A DNA stretch of 64,000 nt from Phycisphaerales bacterium PN19_bin_20 (lineage in GTDB: Bacteria; Planctomycetota; Phycisphaerae; Phycisphaerales; UBA1924), in NCBI GenBank assembly GCA_021173225.1, contig JAJOLK010000005.1, positions 88,653 to 152,652 on the forward strand, given 5' to 3'. Of this stretch, positions 1-8,942 are shown one piece after another. How positions within the stretch are numbered: position 1 is the stretch's first letter; every line of letters starts with the position of its first letter. The position numbers and the translations under genes are program-made. The notes under the pieces are model-generated. The model was not told the DNA's origin and did not search any database. It saw nothing but the letters and a program-made list of their open reading frames with translations.

Positions 1-2
1 AC

Positions 3-899
3 GTGAAGGGCGGGCAGCTCAAGCTTCATTACGGCGACCTGTGCGACAGCAACAGCCTCAGCAAGCTCATGCGCACCGTCCACCCGCACGAGGTCTACAA
101 CCTCGGCGCCCAGAGCCACGTCCGCGTCAGCTTTGACATGCCCGTCTACACCGCTGAGACCGTCGCCATGGGCGCACTCAAGCTCCTCGAAGCCGTCCGC
201 GAGTATCAGACCGAGACCGGCAACAAGGTCCGCTACTACCAGGCCTCCAGCAGCGAGCAGTACGGCAAGGTCCTTGAAGTCCCTCAGCGCGAGACCACAC
301 CCTTCTACCCGCGCAGCCCCTACGCCTGCGCAAAGCTCATGGCCCACTGGGCCACCGTCAACTACCGCGAGAGCTACGGCATGCACGCCTCCTGCGGCAT
401 CCTGTTCAACCACGAGAGCCCACGCCGCGGCGAGACCTTCGTGACCCGCAAGATCACCCGCGCCGTCGGCCGCATCAAAATGGGCCTGCAAGACAAGGTC
501 TTCCTGGGCAACATCGACTCCAAGCGCGACTGGGGCTTCGCGGGCGACTATGTCAAGATGATGTGGCTCATGCTCCAGCAAGAGACCCCCGACGACTACG
601 TCGTTGCCACCGGGCGCACCATTACCGTCCGTGAGTTCGCCGAGCTGGCCTTCGTGCACGCCGGGCTTGACTTCAAGCGGCACGTCATGTTCGACCCGCG
701 CTATCTTCGCCCCGCCGAGGTTGACCTGCTCTTGGGTGATCCGTCCAAGGCGGCCAAGAAACTCAACTGGCAGCCCGAGACCAGCGTTGAGACCCTCGCC
801 GCCATGATGGTTGATCACGACGTCGATCTCGCCAAGCGCGAGAAGACCCTCCGCGACGCCGGGCACGAGATGCCCGCCTTCGCCGGGCACGACCAGTAA
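3..899 (+). CDS. gmd: GDP-mannose 4,6-dehydratase (5'-truncated by window edge)
   Basis: Converts GDP-D-mannose to GDP-4-keto-6-deoxy-D-mannose, the precursor of fucose, rhamnose or perosamine units in surface polysaccharide. The visible 298 residues cover most of an extended short-chain dehydrogenase. LHYGDLCDS lies near the start, SSSEQYGK supplies the catalytic Ser/Glu region, SPYACAK is the Tyr-x3-Lys pair, and [16 protein letters not shown] is the family signature. The GxxGxxG nucleotide loop is missing because about 50-60 residues lie upstream of the window, so the GTG at position 3 is probably internal. It is followed by a DUF268 protein, a flippase, a UDP-sugar dehydrogenase and a glycosyltransferase, which fits a capsule or O-antigen cluster. 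Confidence 0.95.
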   Translation: MKGGQLKLHYGDLCDSNSLSKLMRTVHPHEVYNLGAQSHVRVSFDMPVYTAETVAMGALKLLEAVREYQTETGNKVRYYQASSSEQYGKVLEVPQRETTPFYPRSPYACAKLMAHWATVNYRESYGMHASCGILFNHESPRRGETFVTRKITRAVGRIKMGLQDKVFLGNIDSKRDWGFAGDYVKMMWLMLQQETPDDYVVATGRTITVREFAELAFVHAGLDFKRHVMFDPRYLRPAEVDLLLGDPSKAAKKLNWQPETSVETLAAMMVDHDVDLAKREKTLRDAGHEMPAFAGHDQ

Positions 900-1025
900 G
901 AGCGCCGCGTCGCACAGCACCGATCCGCCGGTGCACGCCGCACAAGACCGCACCCACGCCCACACCCGGGCGTCGCGCACCACGCGCCGTTCACACGCCC
1001 ACCACGCACACAGGAACACGCGCTT

Positions 1026-1811
1026 ATGGGCCGTATCAAGAGCCTCCTGAACCTCTTCGGCGTCAGCCCGGGCGCTGGCTCTCGCGCCCTCCGCGGCCTC
1101 GCGCCCTACCGCGCCAACAAACGCGCCTTCATGGCCCAGTACCAGGCCAGCAGCACCAAAGACTTCCCGCCCGGCAAGCTCTACCCCTGCCTGACTGACC
1201 GCTACGAAGAGTCCAGCGGCGCCTTGGGCGTCTACTTCGTTCAAGACCTCTACGTCGCGCAGCTCGTCCACGCCAACAACCCGCGCAGGCACGTTGACGT
1301 CGGCTCACGCGTCGACGGGTTCGTTGGCTCCGTCGCCAGCTTCCGCCACGTAGACGTCCTGGACTTCCGACCCCTCACCAGCGTCCACCGCAACATCGCC
1401 TTCATCCAGGCCGACCTCATGGCCAAAGACTTCAAACATCAGGGCATCACCGACAGCCTCAGCTGCCTGCACACCCTCGAACACTTCGGCCTCGGCCGCT
1501 ACGGCGACCCCGTCAACTACGACGGCTGGAAGCTCGGCTTTGACAACCTCGCCTCCATGCTCACCCCAGGCGGCACGTTCTACTTCTCAACCCCGATCTC
1601 CGAACGCCAACGCTTCGAGTTCGACGCACACCGCGTCTTCAACATCCAAACCCACCTCGCGCTCTTCGAGGGCCGCCTCGACGTCCGATCCTTTGCCTAC
1701 ATCGACGACCAAGACCGCCTCCACACCCGCGTTGACCCAACCGGCACCGACGCCCAGCGCACCTTCGGCCTCAACTACGGCTGCGCCCTCTGGGAGCTGG
1801 TTAAACGCTGA
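1026..1811 (+). CDS. DUF268 family protein, methyltransferase-like
   Basis: This 261-residue protein resembles the DUF268 family, which has an S-adenosylmethionine methyltransferase-like core. HVDVGSRVDGFVGSV corresponds to the glycine-rich first motif, VDVLDFRPL to the acidic end of the second strand, and CLHTLEHFGLGRYGDP to the family's most conserved stretch. The C-terminal half, with LTPGGTFYFSTP, matches the usual post-strand loop of such enzymes. It lies 126 bases after the dehydratase and 71 bases before the flippase gene, in the same direction. A role in modifying a sugar or glycan is inferred only from this context. No substrate can be read from the sequence. Confidence 0.75.
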   Translation: MGRIKSLLNLFGVSPGAGSRALRGLAPYRANKRAFMAQYQASSTKDFPPGKLYPCLTDRYEESSGALGVYFVQDLYVAQLVHANNPRRHVDVGSRVDGFVGSVASFRHVDVLDFRPLTSVHRNIAFIQADLMAKDFKHQGITDSLSCLHTLEHFGLGRYGDPVNYDGWKLGFDNLASMLTPGGTFYFSTPISERQRFEFDAHRVFNIQTHLALFEGRLDVRSFAYIDDQDRLHTRVDPTGTDAQRTFGLNYGCALWELVKR

Positions 1812-1882
1812 CCACCAGCCACCTGTCAACACCCCACACCTCTAACGCCCCCAACCCGCGCAGCGCCGACATACCGGGCAAC

Positions 1883-3421
1883 ATGACCTCACTGACACGC
1901 AAGACCTCCAGCGGCTTCCTCTGGCTCCTGGGCGTCACCATCGTCACTCAGGCCCTCTCGCTCACCCAGCTTCTCGTGCTCGGAAACTGGCTCGAAAAGG
2001 GCGCCTTCGAGCTGCTCGCCCTCACCTTTACTGTCACCTCGCTCGCCGCGCTGCTCCAGCAGGGCGGACTCTCGCAGTCGCTGGTCCAAAAGCACGACGA
2101 CATCCACCGCTGGACCAATGCCGCCTTCTGGCTCTCGCTGCTGCTAGGCTTCGGCGCCGGCCTCGCGGTTCTGGGCCTGGCCTGGCCCGTCTCGCACCTG
2201 CTCTATCAGCGCCCAGACCTCGTCGTGCTGATAGCCATCGCCGCCATCAGCATGCCCATCACCGCCCTGGCCACCGTGCCCGACGCGCTGCTGCGCACCG
2301 AGCTGCGGTTCCGGCCGATCGCCGCCGCCAGTGTCGCGGCCATCGTCACCCAGGTCACCCTCGCCATCTTGATGGCCTGGGCCGGCTTCGGGGCCTTCAG
2401 CCTTGTCGTGCCGCCCGTGGTCGGCGCGCTGGTCCGCTGCATCACGCTCTGGGCCTGCGCGCCGTCAAAGATCAACCGCTCACCGCACACGCACCTCTGG
2501 CGGGCGCTGCTCAGCTCGGGCGTGCTCGTCCTCACAGGCTCGATCATGATGGCCTGGACCTACCAGGCCGCGCTGATCATCCTCGGCTGGCAATACCCCG
2601 CCGCCACCTACGTCGCCATCTTCTACTTTGCTTGGAACATCTCCGACCAAGGCGTGCGCGTCCTGGTCAACAACCTTCAGCAGGTCCTCTTCCCCTCGCT
2701 GCGCAGCCTCGCCGACGACCCGCAACGCCAGACCAGCGCCTTCCTCCGCGCCGTCTGCCTGCTCATGCTCATCGGCACGCCCCTGGCCGCCGCGCAGGCC
2801 ATCGTCGCTGAGCACATCCTGCGCCTGGCCTGGGGTGACAAGTGGCTCGCCGCCGCGCCCGTCATGACCGCCCTGTCCCTCGGCATGATCTCGCGCCTGG
2901 CCTTCGGGCCCAGCGAGTCGCTCATCCTCGCACGCCAACGCAACCGCACCTACGCCGTCGTCACCACCATCTACGCCGTCGCCTTCACCGTGGCGGTCTT
3001 TGCCGGCGCGTACTACGGCGCCGCGCTCGGCACCGCCATCGCGACCGCCGCCTGCATGCTCCTGCTCGCTCCCGCCGTCCTCTTTGTCGCCGTCCCCGCA
3101 CCAACCACCCGCGTCGGCCCCGTCCTGCGCGTCATCGCGCTGCCCGTGGCCATGTCCGCCGTCGCTGGCGCTGCCGCGTGGTTCGCCGTCCACGCCCTCC
3201 CGCCCGCCGCAGCCTGGAGTGGCCCCTGGGCCCCCCGCTGGAACCTCCCCGCTCGCGACCTGGCCGCCTGCGTAACCACCGCCGTCTGCTTTGCCGCCGT
3301 CTACCTGCCAATGTTCCGCGCCTTCGCACCAAGCGAGTGGCGCGAGCTGTTCGATCGCGTCCGCGACCTCCGCGCCCGCCGCGCGCCAGCGAGCACGTCA
3401 GCCGCCAACACCGCGTCATAG
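1883..3421 (+). CDS. Wzx-like polysaccharide flippase (MOP superfamily)
   Basis: A 512-residue, very hydrophobic protein with about 12-14 membrane segments starting near residue 12, typical of flippases that move lipid-linked oligosaccharide repeat units across the inner membrane. The N-terminal stretch with QQGGLSQSLVQK is the usual cytoplasmic motif after the second helix in WzxC/polysaccharide-synthesis type transporters. Its place among nucleotide-sugar and glycosyltransferase genes supports the call. The last 80 residues are less hydrophobic and rich in Arg and Ala. It ends 23 bases before the convergent UDP-sugar dehydrogenase gene. Confidence 0.88.
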   Translation: MTSLTRKTSSGFLWLLGVTIVTQALSLTQLLVLGNWLEKGAFELLALTFTVTSLAALLQQGGLSQSLVQKHDDIHRWTNAAFWLSLLLGFGAGLAVLGLAWPVSHLLYQRPDLVVLIAIAAISMPITALATVPDALLRTELRFRPIAAASVAAIVTQVTLAILMAWAGFGAFSLVVPPVVGALVRCITLWACAPSKINRSPHTHLWRALLSSGVLVLTGSIMMAWTYQAALIILGWQYPAATYVAIFYFAWNISDQGVRVLVNNLQQVLFPSLRSLADDPQRQTSAFLRAVCLLMLIGTPLAAAQAIVAEHILRLAWGDKWLAAAPVMTALSLGMISRLAFGPSESLILARQRNRTYAVVTTIYAVAFTVAVFAGAYYGAALGTAIATAACMLLLAPAVLFVAVPAPTTRVGPVLRVIALPVAMSAVAGAAAWFAVHALPPAAAWSGPWAPRWNLPARDLAACVTTAVCFAAVYLPMFRAFAPSEWRELFDRVRDLRARRAPASTSAANTAS

Positions 3422-3444
3422 CCCCGACAAGCCCCGCCACGCGC

Positions 3445-4842
3445 CTAGGCCTTCACCAGCCGCGCGCCCATTATGCCGGCGTGCGCCGCCATCGCGTTGC
3501 GCGTGTCAACCACCAGCCGCGCGTGCCGCGCCACCAGCCCATAGTCAAACACGCTGTGCGCCGTGCTGATCAGCACGCAGTCCGCCCGCTCAAGCTCCTC
3601 GCGTGTCAGCTCTACCCCAACCATCTGCAGGTCGTGCCGACGCATCCGCCACGTCCGCGGCACGTGCGGGTCGCAGTAGCTCACCACCGCCCCAAGCTCG
3701 CTGAGCCCCTCGATGAGCTCGAAGCTTGGGCTCTCACGCACGTCCGAAATATCCGGCTTGTACGCCAGCCCCAGCACCAGCACCCGGCTTCCACGCACCG
3801 CACGCGCAACGTCATTGAGCGCACGCGAAACCCGCGCCACCACATGCCCGGGCATCGCGTGGTTGATCTCACCCGCCAGCTCGATAAACCGCGCCGCTAC
3901 ACCCGCCTCGCGCGCCTTCCACGCCAGGTAGAACGGGTCAATCGGAATGCAGTGCCCGCCCAGCCCAGGCCCAGGCCAGAACGCCATGAACCCGAACGGC
4001 TTGGTGCTCGCCGCCGCGATCACCTCCCACACATCGATCCCCATCGGCTCCAAGATCAGCTTCAGCTCGTTGACCAGCGCGATGTTCACGCTGCGAAACA
4101 CGTTCTCAAACACCTTTGCCGCCTCCGCCACCTCCGCGCTGCCCACCGGGATCACCGTGTCAATCGCCCCCGCGTACAGCCGCGCTGCCAACGCCGTAGA
4201 GACCCCTTCAAGCCCGCCCACCAGCTTCGGGATCGTCCGCGTCGTGTGCGTCGTCCGCCCCGGGTCCTCGCGCTCAGGGCTAAACGCCACCGCCACGTCC
4301 ACACCGCTTACTAGTGGCCCACCCGCGCCGCGCACCATCGCCGCCAGCAGCTCGTCGCGCGTCGTGCCCGGATAGCTCGTGCTCTCAAGCACCACCAGCT
4401 TCTCACGCACACCCACCCGCCCCAGCATCTCCCCAGTCTTGTGCACGTAGCTCAAGTCAGGCTCATGGTGCGCACCCAGCGGCGTCGGCACGCAGATCAC
4501 CACCGCGTCCACACCCGCCAACGCTCGCTCATCGGTCGTCGCCTCAAACCGATCGCTCCCCGCCAACCCGCGGCACAACCCCGCCCCCAGATGCGGCAAG
4601 TAGTTCTCGCCACGCCGCAGCATCTCGGGCTTGCTCGCGTCCACGTCAAACCCGACCACACGGTGCCCCGCCTCATGCAGGCACACCAGCAGCGGCAAAC
4701 CCACGTACCCAAGCCCGATCACCCCCACCGTCGCACGCCGCCGCTCAAGCTTGCCCGCCAACTCAGCCGCCCACGCCGGCGCGTACGCAGGCATCGAGGG
4801 CACACCCGGCACCGGCACCACGCTCCGCGCTTCGCTGGACAT
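3445..4842 (-). CDS. Nucleotide-sugar dehydrogenase, UDP-N-acetylglucosamine 6-dehydrogenase type
   Basis: Predicted to oxidise UDP-GlcNAc (or a related UDP-sugar) to the uronic acid using NAD. The 465-residue form starts at an ATG preceded by AAGG; the longer ORF adds 40 unlikely Trp/Arg-rich residues. VIGLGYVGLPL near residue 42 is the NAD-binding loop. The GPGLGGHCIPIDPFYL block carries the catalytic Cys near residue 298. The preceding ATKPFGF-like stretch (here STKPFGFMAFWPG) matches the WbpA/Gna branch rather than the UDP-glucose dehydrogenase branch. VLVLGLAYKPDISDVRESP marks the C-terminal domain. It is transcribed divergently from the glycosyltransferase, with 71 bases between the starts, and both may share regulation. 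Confidence 0.92.
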   Translation of the reverse strand: MSSEARSVVPVPGVPSMPAYAPAWAAELAGKLERRRATVGVIGLGYVGLPLLVCLHEAGHRVVGFDVDASKPEMLRRGENYLPHLGAGLCRGLAGSDRFEATTDERALAGVDAVVICVPTPLGAHHEPDLSYVHKTGEMLGRVGVREKLVVLESTSYPGTTRDELLAAMVRGAGGPLVSGVDVAVAFSPEREDPGRTTHTTRTIPKLVGGLEGVSTALAARLYAGAIDTVIPVGSAEVAEAAKVFENVFRSVNIALVNELKLILEPMGIDVWEVIAAASTKPFGFMAFWPGPGLGGHCIPIDPFYLAWKAREAGVAARFIELAGEINHAMPGHVVARVSRALNDVARAVRGSRVLVLGLAYKPDISDVRESPSFELIEGLSELGAVVSYCDPHVPRTWRMRRHDLQMVGVELTREELERADCVLISTAHSVFDYGLVARHARLVVDTRNAMAAHAGIMGARLVKA

Positions 4843-4913
4843 CCACCCATCCTTGGCCGCCCACCCCCGCCCCCTCCAGCCCCGCACCCCAAGTGACGAT
4901 AACTTTCCGCTGC

Positions 4914-6161
4914 ATGACCACGCCCAACCCACCAACCACGCCGACCCCCGCCCACAGCGCACCGGGCGGCCGCCGGCTCCGCGTCGTCATCCAGCAGGCC
5001 CTCCTTGCCCACTACCGCGCTTGCGTCTACAACGAGCTGATCAACCACGGCCGCCACGACTACGGCTTCGCCGCCGGCACCGGCAACACCGAGCCCACCA
5101 TCAAAACCTGGCAGCCGCCGCCGGGCGTTCGCTTCATCCCAACACCCACGCCCTGGCACCGCAAGGGCATCGTCCTGCAGCCTGGCATCCTCAAGCTCGC
5201 ACTTCGACGCGACATCGACGTCCTGATTCTCCTAGGCGTCGCCTGGCACCCCTTCACCTGGCCCGCCGCCGTTCTCGCACGCCTCACCGGCAAACGCGTG
5301 CTCTTCTGGACCCAGGGCTACACGCGCCCCGAAACCGGCCTTGCCGGCAAGCTCCGCTCGCTCTTCTACCGACTGCCCAACGCCCTGCTGCTCTACGGGC
5401 ACTACGGCAAGGTCCTGTGCCTCTCCCGCGGCATCAACTCCACTCGCCTCCACGTCATCTACAACAGCCTTGACTACCCCGCCCAGCAGCGCGAACGGCA
5501 GCTCGTCACACGCGCCGAGCTCGTCGAGCTCCGCAAAAAAGTCGTCGGCACAGACGCCCTGCCCATCGCCATCTGCACCACTCGCCTCATGCCCGTCCGC
5601 CGCCTGGACCTGCTCATCGACGCCGCCGCCAAGCTTAAGCAGCAGGGTAAAGAGATCGCCCTGCTCATCGTCGGCGACGGGCCCGAACGCGCAAAGCTCC
5701 AAGCGCACGCCACAAACGCTGGCGTCCGCTGTACCTTCTACGGTGCCTGCTACGACGAGGCCGTCCTCTCACGCCTCATAATGATGTCCAACTGCATGGT
5801 CGCACCGGGCAAGGTCGGCCTCACCTCCCTTCACGCCCTGGCCTATGGCACCCCCGTCGTCACGCACAACAACCACGCCAACCAGATGCCCGAGTGGGAG
5901 GCCATCATGCCAGGCCGCACCGGCACTCTGTTCACCGACGGCGACACCGACGACCTGGCCCGCGCAATCGCCCACTGGACCCAAGACCCCTGGCCACGAG
6001 AAGACGTCCGACAGGACTGCTGGACCATCGTCGAACGCCTCTGGAACCCCGCCATGCAACGCGTGATCATCGACCGCGCCGTCGATGGCGCGCCCGCCGA
6101 TGACCTCTTCTGGCTTAAAGAAGACCACGGCCGCGCCGCCGCCAAAGCCCGCAACGCCTAA
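4914..6161 (+). CDS. Glycosyltransferase, GT4-like
   Basis: A 415-residue GT-B glycosyltransferase with an acceptor-binding N-terminal half (LRVVIQQALLAHYRACVYNEL near residue 22) and a donor-binding C-terminal half. LLIVGDGPERAKL is the conserved sugar-nucleotide region. VAPGKVGLTSLHALAYGTPVVTHNN occupies the position of the E-x7-E loop but has Lys/Ser where many GT4 enzymes have Glu, so catalysis or donor use may differ. The ATG at 4914 is chosen because upstream in-frame codons encode only Pro/Ser/Arg-rich sequence that overlaps the divergent gene. Substrate and linkage are unknown. Confidence 0.85.
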   Translation: MTTPNPPTTPTPAHSAPGGRRLRVVIQQALLAHYRACVYNELINHGRHDYGFAAGTGNTEPTIKTWQPPPGVRFIPTPTPWHRKGIVLQPGILKLALRRDIDVLILLGVAWHPFTWPAAVLARLTGKRVLFWTQGYTRPETGLAGKLRSLFYRLPNALLLYGHYGKVLCLSRGINSTRLHVIYNSLDYPAQQRERQLVTRAELVELRKKVVGTDALPIAICTTRLMPVRRLDLLIDAAAKLKQQGKEIALLIVGDGPERAKLQAHATNAGVRCTFYGACYDEAVLSRLIMMSNCMVAPGKVGLTSLHALAYGTPVVTHNNHANQMPEWEAIMPGRTGTLFTDGDTDDLARAIAHWTQDPWPREDVRQDCWTIVERLWNPAMQRVIIDRAVDGAPADDLFWLKEDHGRAAAKARNA

Positions 6162-6184
6162 CCACCTACTTGCCTCCTTGCCTG

Positions 6185-6324
6185 CGCGTGACGCTGGAGT
6201 TCATCCTGTCTGCCAATGCCCACGCGTGACGCTGGAGTTCATCCTGCCTGCCATTGCCCACGCGTGGGGCAGGATTACATCCTGCCTGCCAATGCCTACG
6301 CGTGGAGCAAAATTACATCCTGCC
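6185..6324 (+). repeat. 38-bp tandem array of palindromic units (locus 1)
   Basis: Four head-to-tail units begin at 6185, 6223, 6261 and 6299, an exact 38-base period. Each begins CGCGTG. Unit 3 holds a perfect palindrome at 6268-6286, GGCAGGAT-TAC-ATCCTGCC, and units 1, 2 and 4 keep the right arm but have a decayed left arm. The array starts 23 bases after the glycosyltransferase stop codon and has no reading frame of its own. Copies of the same family occur near 47.0, 49.2 and 50.45 kb. Confidence 0.9.
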
Positions 6325-6325
6325 A

Positions 6326-6343
6326 TCGGGCCATTTGGCCCGA
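6326..6343. repeat. Second palindrome abutting the 38-bp array
   Basis: TCGGGCCA-TT-TGGCCCGA is a perfect 8-base inverted repeat directly after the last 38-bp unit. A near copy (7-base arms, AAC loop) lies at 34634-34650, and its left half (CATCGGGCCA) also follows the array at 47.09 kb. It may be a terminator for the glycosyltransferase gene, but no T-run follows on either strand. The rest of the 342-base gap 6162-6503 is C/T-rich and shows no gene. Confidence 0.7.
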
Positions 6344-6413
6344 CCCTCATCCCGCTTCGCTCTTCCCTCTTCGCTTGTCCCTCGTCGACACTCCCCCCTT
6401 CACGCACCTGCTC

Positions 6414-6453
6414 TCAAAACGAAAACACCCCCGCGCCAATGGTGACGCGGGGG
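6414..6453 (-). terminator. Rho-independent terminator for the 6504-8552 gene
   Basis: An 8-base stem (CCCCCGCG at 6428-6435 and CGCGGGGG at 6446-6453) with a 10-base loop lies 51 bases beyond the stop codon of the minus-strand dockerin gene. Read on the minus strand the hairpin is followed by TGTTTTCGTTTTG, the expected T-rich tail. Confidence 0.8.
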
Positions 6454-6503
6454 CGATTGTGTCTCACAAGCTCTAAGCCACTACCGGCTCAACGCCACCA
6501 TCA

Positions 6504-8552
6504 TTACGGGCAGCCGCTCTGGAGGAAGCCCGTGAACCGAGTGATGAACAGGATGATGTCGTCCGACGTCAGCTCGCCGTCAGCGCCCACCGACGGGCCG
6601 GGCCCGGCGATGTCCGCCACCGCGAGGTTGCCGCCGGTGAAGGCCGTGATGAAGAAGATGATGTCGTCCGACGTCAGCTCGCCGTCGAAGCCCGCCACCG
6701 GGCCCGCGCTCGCGATGTCCGACGGGCCGCACGGAAGCGGACCAAAGTTGCTGGCGATCTTGAACGTCACGTCACCAACCGCCGTCGAGAACGTCGTCAC
6801 GTCAAAGCTGGGCGCGAACAGCGCCTGGAACCCAGCGACCGCGGCGTAATAAGTGCCCGCAGGCATCGACCCGTCACGACCGTTGAACGGCACGCCCGTC
6901 CCAACCGCCGGGCGCTCGGCGCCGCCACCGAAGCTTAACGCCGTGAAGAAGTCCGGGCCGTCATCGTCGTCCGACACCACGCGGCCGTCGGCCGAGAACA
7001 CGCCGATCTCCGTGCCCGAGCCCGTGAAGGGATTCGTCGTCGCCAGCTCGGTCGAAAGATCAACAAACCGCCCGCTGCCGACGCTGGCGACAGTCGGGGT
7101 CGCAAACCGGAACCACTTGATCTCGCCCGCCGTGAACGTCAGGCTCTGATTGACCGTCCCGTTGCCCAAGGTGTTGAGGTCGGTGAACGTCGCCGGGGGC
7201 GTCCCGCCCGGGGCCGGGGTCGAGCCCGCCGCGAACACGACGTCGAAGTCAAGGCCGGGCCCGCCCGTAAACCCGAACGCGTTGCTAAAGGTCATGTTCC
7301 AGGAGCCGGCCACCAGCCAGTACGTGCCCGCGGTAAGACCGCCGCTGGAGCCCGTGCCGCCCGTCGGTGAGCCAATTCCGGCGCCAGAGCCGAACGACAG
7401 CAGGCTCAGGAAGCCCACGCCGCTGTCGTCGTCGCTGATCACCAGCGACCCGTTGTCGCGGTACAGGCCGATCTCACTATCATCCTCGCCACCCAGCGTG
7501 GTGCCGATGTCCAGGAACCGCCCGCTAAAGGGGCCAACATCGCCCGAGATAAACCGGAACCACGCCGGCCCAGTCGCCACCGCCTGCGTGCTGTTGGGGT
7601 CGGTGCCCAGTTCAACAAACGGGCTGGGCTGCACGACCGTCCGCGTCCCGGAACGCCACGTCAGGCTCACATCGCCCGCGGTGCCCGGCAGCACCTGATC
7701 CACGAACCACAACGTCGGGTACCACGCCGCCTCGCTGCCGTAGACGCCCAGGTAATAGCTGCCCGCCGCCAGCGTGCCGTCGGCGCCGTTGCCGATCAGC
7801 GCATCAGCGACGCCCAGCGGCAGGCCCGAGCCCCCGCCAAAGCTCAGCGCCGACTGGTCCCCGTCGCCGTCCTCAAAGTCCACATCCAGGCGCTGCCCGG
7901 TGATGCTGAAAAGGCCCATCTCCGTGTCCGCCACGGTCCCGCCCGTGAAGATCTCGAAGAACTGCAGGCCCGTCGCCGCCGGGGCGTTGATCAGGTACCA
8001 CTTGATCGGCGCGTTCGCTTCGAACGCGTCGGTCCGCGTGCCGTCGGTGGTCATGTTGACCGCCGTTGACGCCGGTGGCGCGTTGTCCTCAAGCGAGATC
8101 AAAACATTCGCGATCGTCGACTCAACGACCCCGGCAACCCCGTCCAGGAACGTGTCGCCAATGGTAAAGGTCCAGTTGCCCGCGATCGTCACCGGCGCCG
8201 CCGGGGCGAAGCCAGAGACGATCAGCCCGGCCACCACGCCGCCGCTGCCTGCGGTGGTATCAGCCGAGAGCGGGAACGTATAGACCTCGCCGCTGGGCGC
8301 CGTGGCCCGCACCGAGATGTCCGCCGCCCAGGTGTCCGGGTCCTGACGCGTGATCGTCCCCGCTACGCGGATGCCCGCGGCGGTGTACCCAAGGCCCGTG
8401 AACGCCTTGCTGATCGTGGTGTTCGCCGGATCAGCCAGTGGCGCAAACACGTCAAACGGACCCGCGAACGCCGGGCCCGTCTCTTGCGGCGCGGCAAACG
8501 CCGTCGCCGTGCCAGCCAATACCGCCAACAGTGCAACCGTTGAAGTCTTCAT
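6504..8552 (-). CDS. Secreted GC-type dockerin protein with pre-peptidase-like repeats
   Basis: A 682-residue exported protein. The start at 8552 gives a clean signal peptide (MKTSTVALLAVLAGTATAFA) and has AGGGG upstream; the longer ORF adds 55 unlikely residues. The body holds three or four repeated beta domains with the pattern 'IKWYLI...', 'DTEMGLFSITG', 'SDDDSGVGFLSLLSFG', 'GTYYAAVAG', resembling the DVUA0089/pre-peptidase C-terminal type of secreted domain. The last 75 residues are a duplicated dockerin-like module (two DGELTSDDII units) ending in GCP. That terminus recurs in three other proteins of this window and in Phycisphaerae exported proteins. The binding partner of the module and the protein's ligand are unknown. 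Confidence 0.85.
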   Translation of the reverse strand: MKTSTVALLAVLAGTATAFAAPQETGPAFAGPFDVFAPLADPANTTISKAFTGLGYTAAGIRVAGTITRQDPDTWAADISVRATAPSGEVYTFPLSADTTAGSGGVVAGLIVSGFAPAAPVTIAGNWTFTIGDTFLDGVAGVVESTIANVLISLEDNAPPASTAVNMTTDGTRTDAFEANAPIKWYLINAPAATGLQFFEIFTGGTVADTEMGLFSITGQRLDVDFEDGDGDQSALSFGGGSGLPLGVADALIGNGADGTLAAGSYYLGVYGSEAAWYPTLWFVDQVLPGTAGDVSLTWRSGTRTVVQPSPFVELGTDPNSTQAVATGPAWFRFISGDVGPFSGRFLDIGTTLGGEDDSEIGLYRDNGSLVISDDDSGVGFLSLLSFGSGAGIGSPTGGTGSSGGLTAGTYWLVAGSWNMTFSNAFGFTGGPGLDFDVVFAAGSTPAPGGTPPATFTDLNTLGNGTVNQSLTFTAGEIKWFRFATPTVASVGSGRFVDLSTELATTNPFTGSGTEIGVFSADGRVVSDDDDGPDFFTALSFGGGAERPAVGTGVPFNGRDGSMPAGTYYAAVAGFQALFAPSFDVTTFSTAVGDVTFKIASNFGPLPCGPSDIASAGPVAGFDGELTSDDIIFFITAFTGGNLAVADIAGPGPSVGADGELTSDDIILFITRFTGFLQSGCP

Positions 8553-8942
8553 CCCGTATTCCCCTATATCCGCCGGCAAAATGGCCAGCTTCGCCACATG
8601 GACCGAGGCCTCAGCACAACACAGCGCATTTGCCTCGGCCCATCTGTTCTTTGAATGTACCCGAAAGCCCGAAGAGTACAAGGCCAACGGCCAATGTTTT
8701 GCAAACTTGCCCCACATGCCCTTGACTCAGGGAAACATCGGGTTTTGTCCCGCCCCTTCCCCTTACCACTCTGAGAATCAGGCCTCTTCGCCCCATGCGC
8801 CCCGCACTCTTAGGGCTATTCACCACAACGAAACAGGCCCGATATCCATCGGGCCTGACGTGTGTACTTAAGGTGTCGAGGGCTCTCTCAAGTCATGCGG
8901 ACTCAGTGGCCAGGCAGCCCACCAGCTTGCGAGGGCCCGGGC
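8553..8942. other. Intergenic region between two dockerin-protein genes
   Basis: This 390-base gap between tandem minus-strand genes contains the terminator at 8835-8856 and the ribosome binding site of the downstream gene (AGGGG about 8 bases before 8552). The remainder presumably holds the promoter of the 6504-8552 gene. No ORF with coding character is visible. Confidence 0.6.
8835..8856 (-). terminator. Hairpin terminator after the metallopeptidase gene
   Basis: AGGCCCGAT-ATCC-ATCGGGCCT is a perfect 9-base stem with a 4-base loop, placed 86 bases past the stop codon of the 8943-10970 gene. On the minus strand it is followed by GTTTCGTTGTGG, a weak T-rich tail. Confidence 0.7.

Noticed and set aside
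2842..4314. 490-codon plus-strand open frame
   Set aside because: Arg/His/Pro-rich shadow of the flippase 3' end and the dehydrogenase; no motif and no plausible start.
4314..4913. N-terminal 200 codons of the long plus-strand frame ahead of the GT4 glycosyltransferase
   Set aside because: The sequence is Pro/Ser/Arg-rich, antisense to the UDP-sugar dehydrogenase, and the GT fold starts only after 4914.
6185..6324. CRISPR array
   Set aside because: Units are contiguous 38-bp tandem copies with no unique spacers, and no cas gene is nearby.
8835..8856. Member of the 38-bp palindromic repeat family
   Set aside because: Different arm sequence, a 4-base loop, no tandem copies and a terminator position; treated as a terminator.
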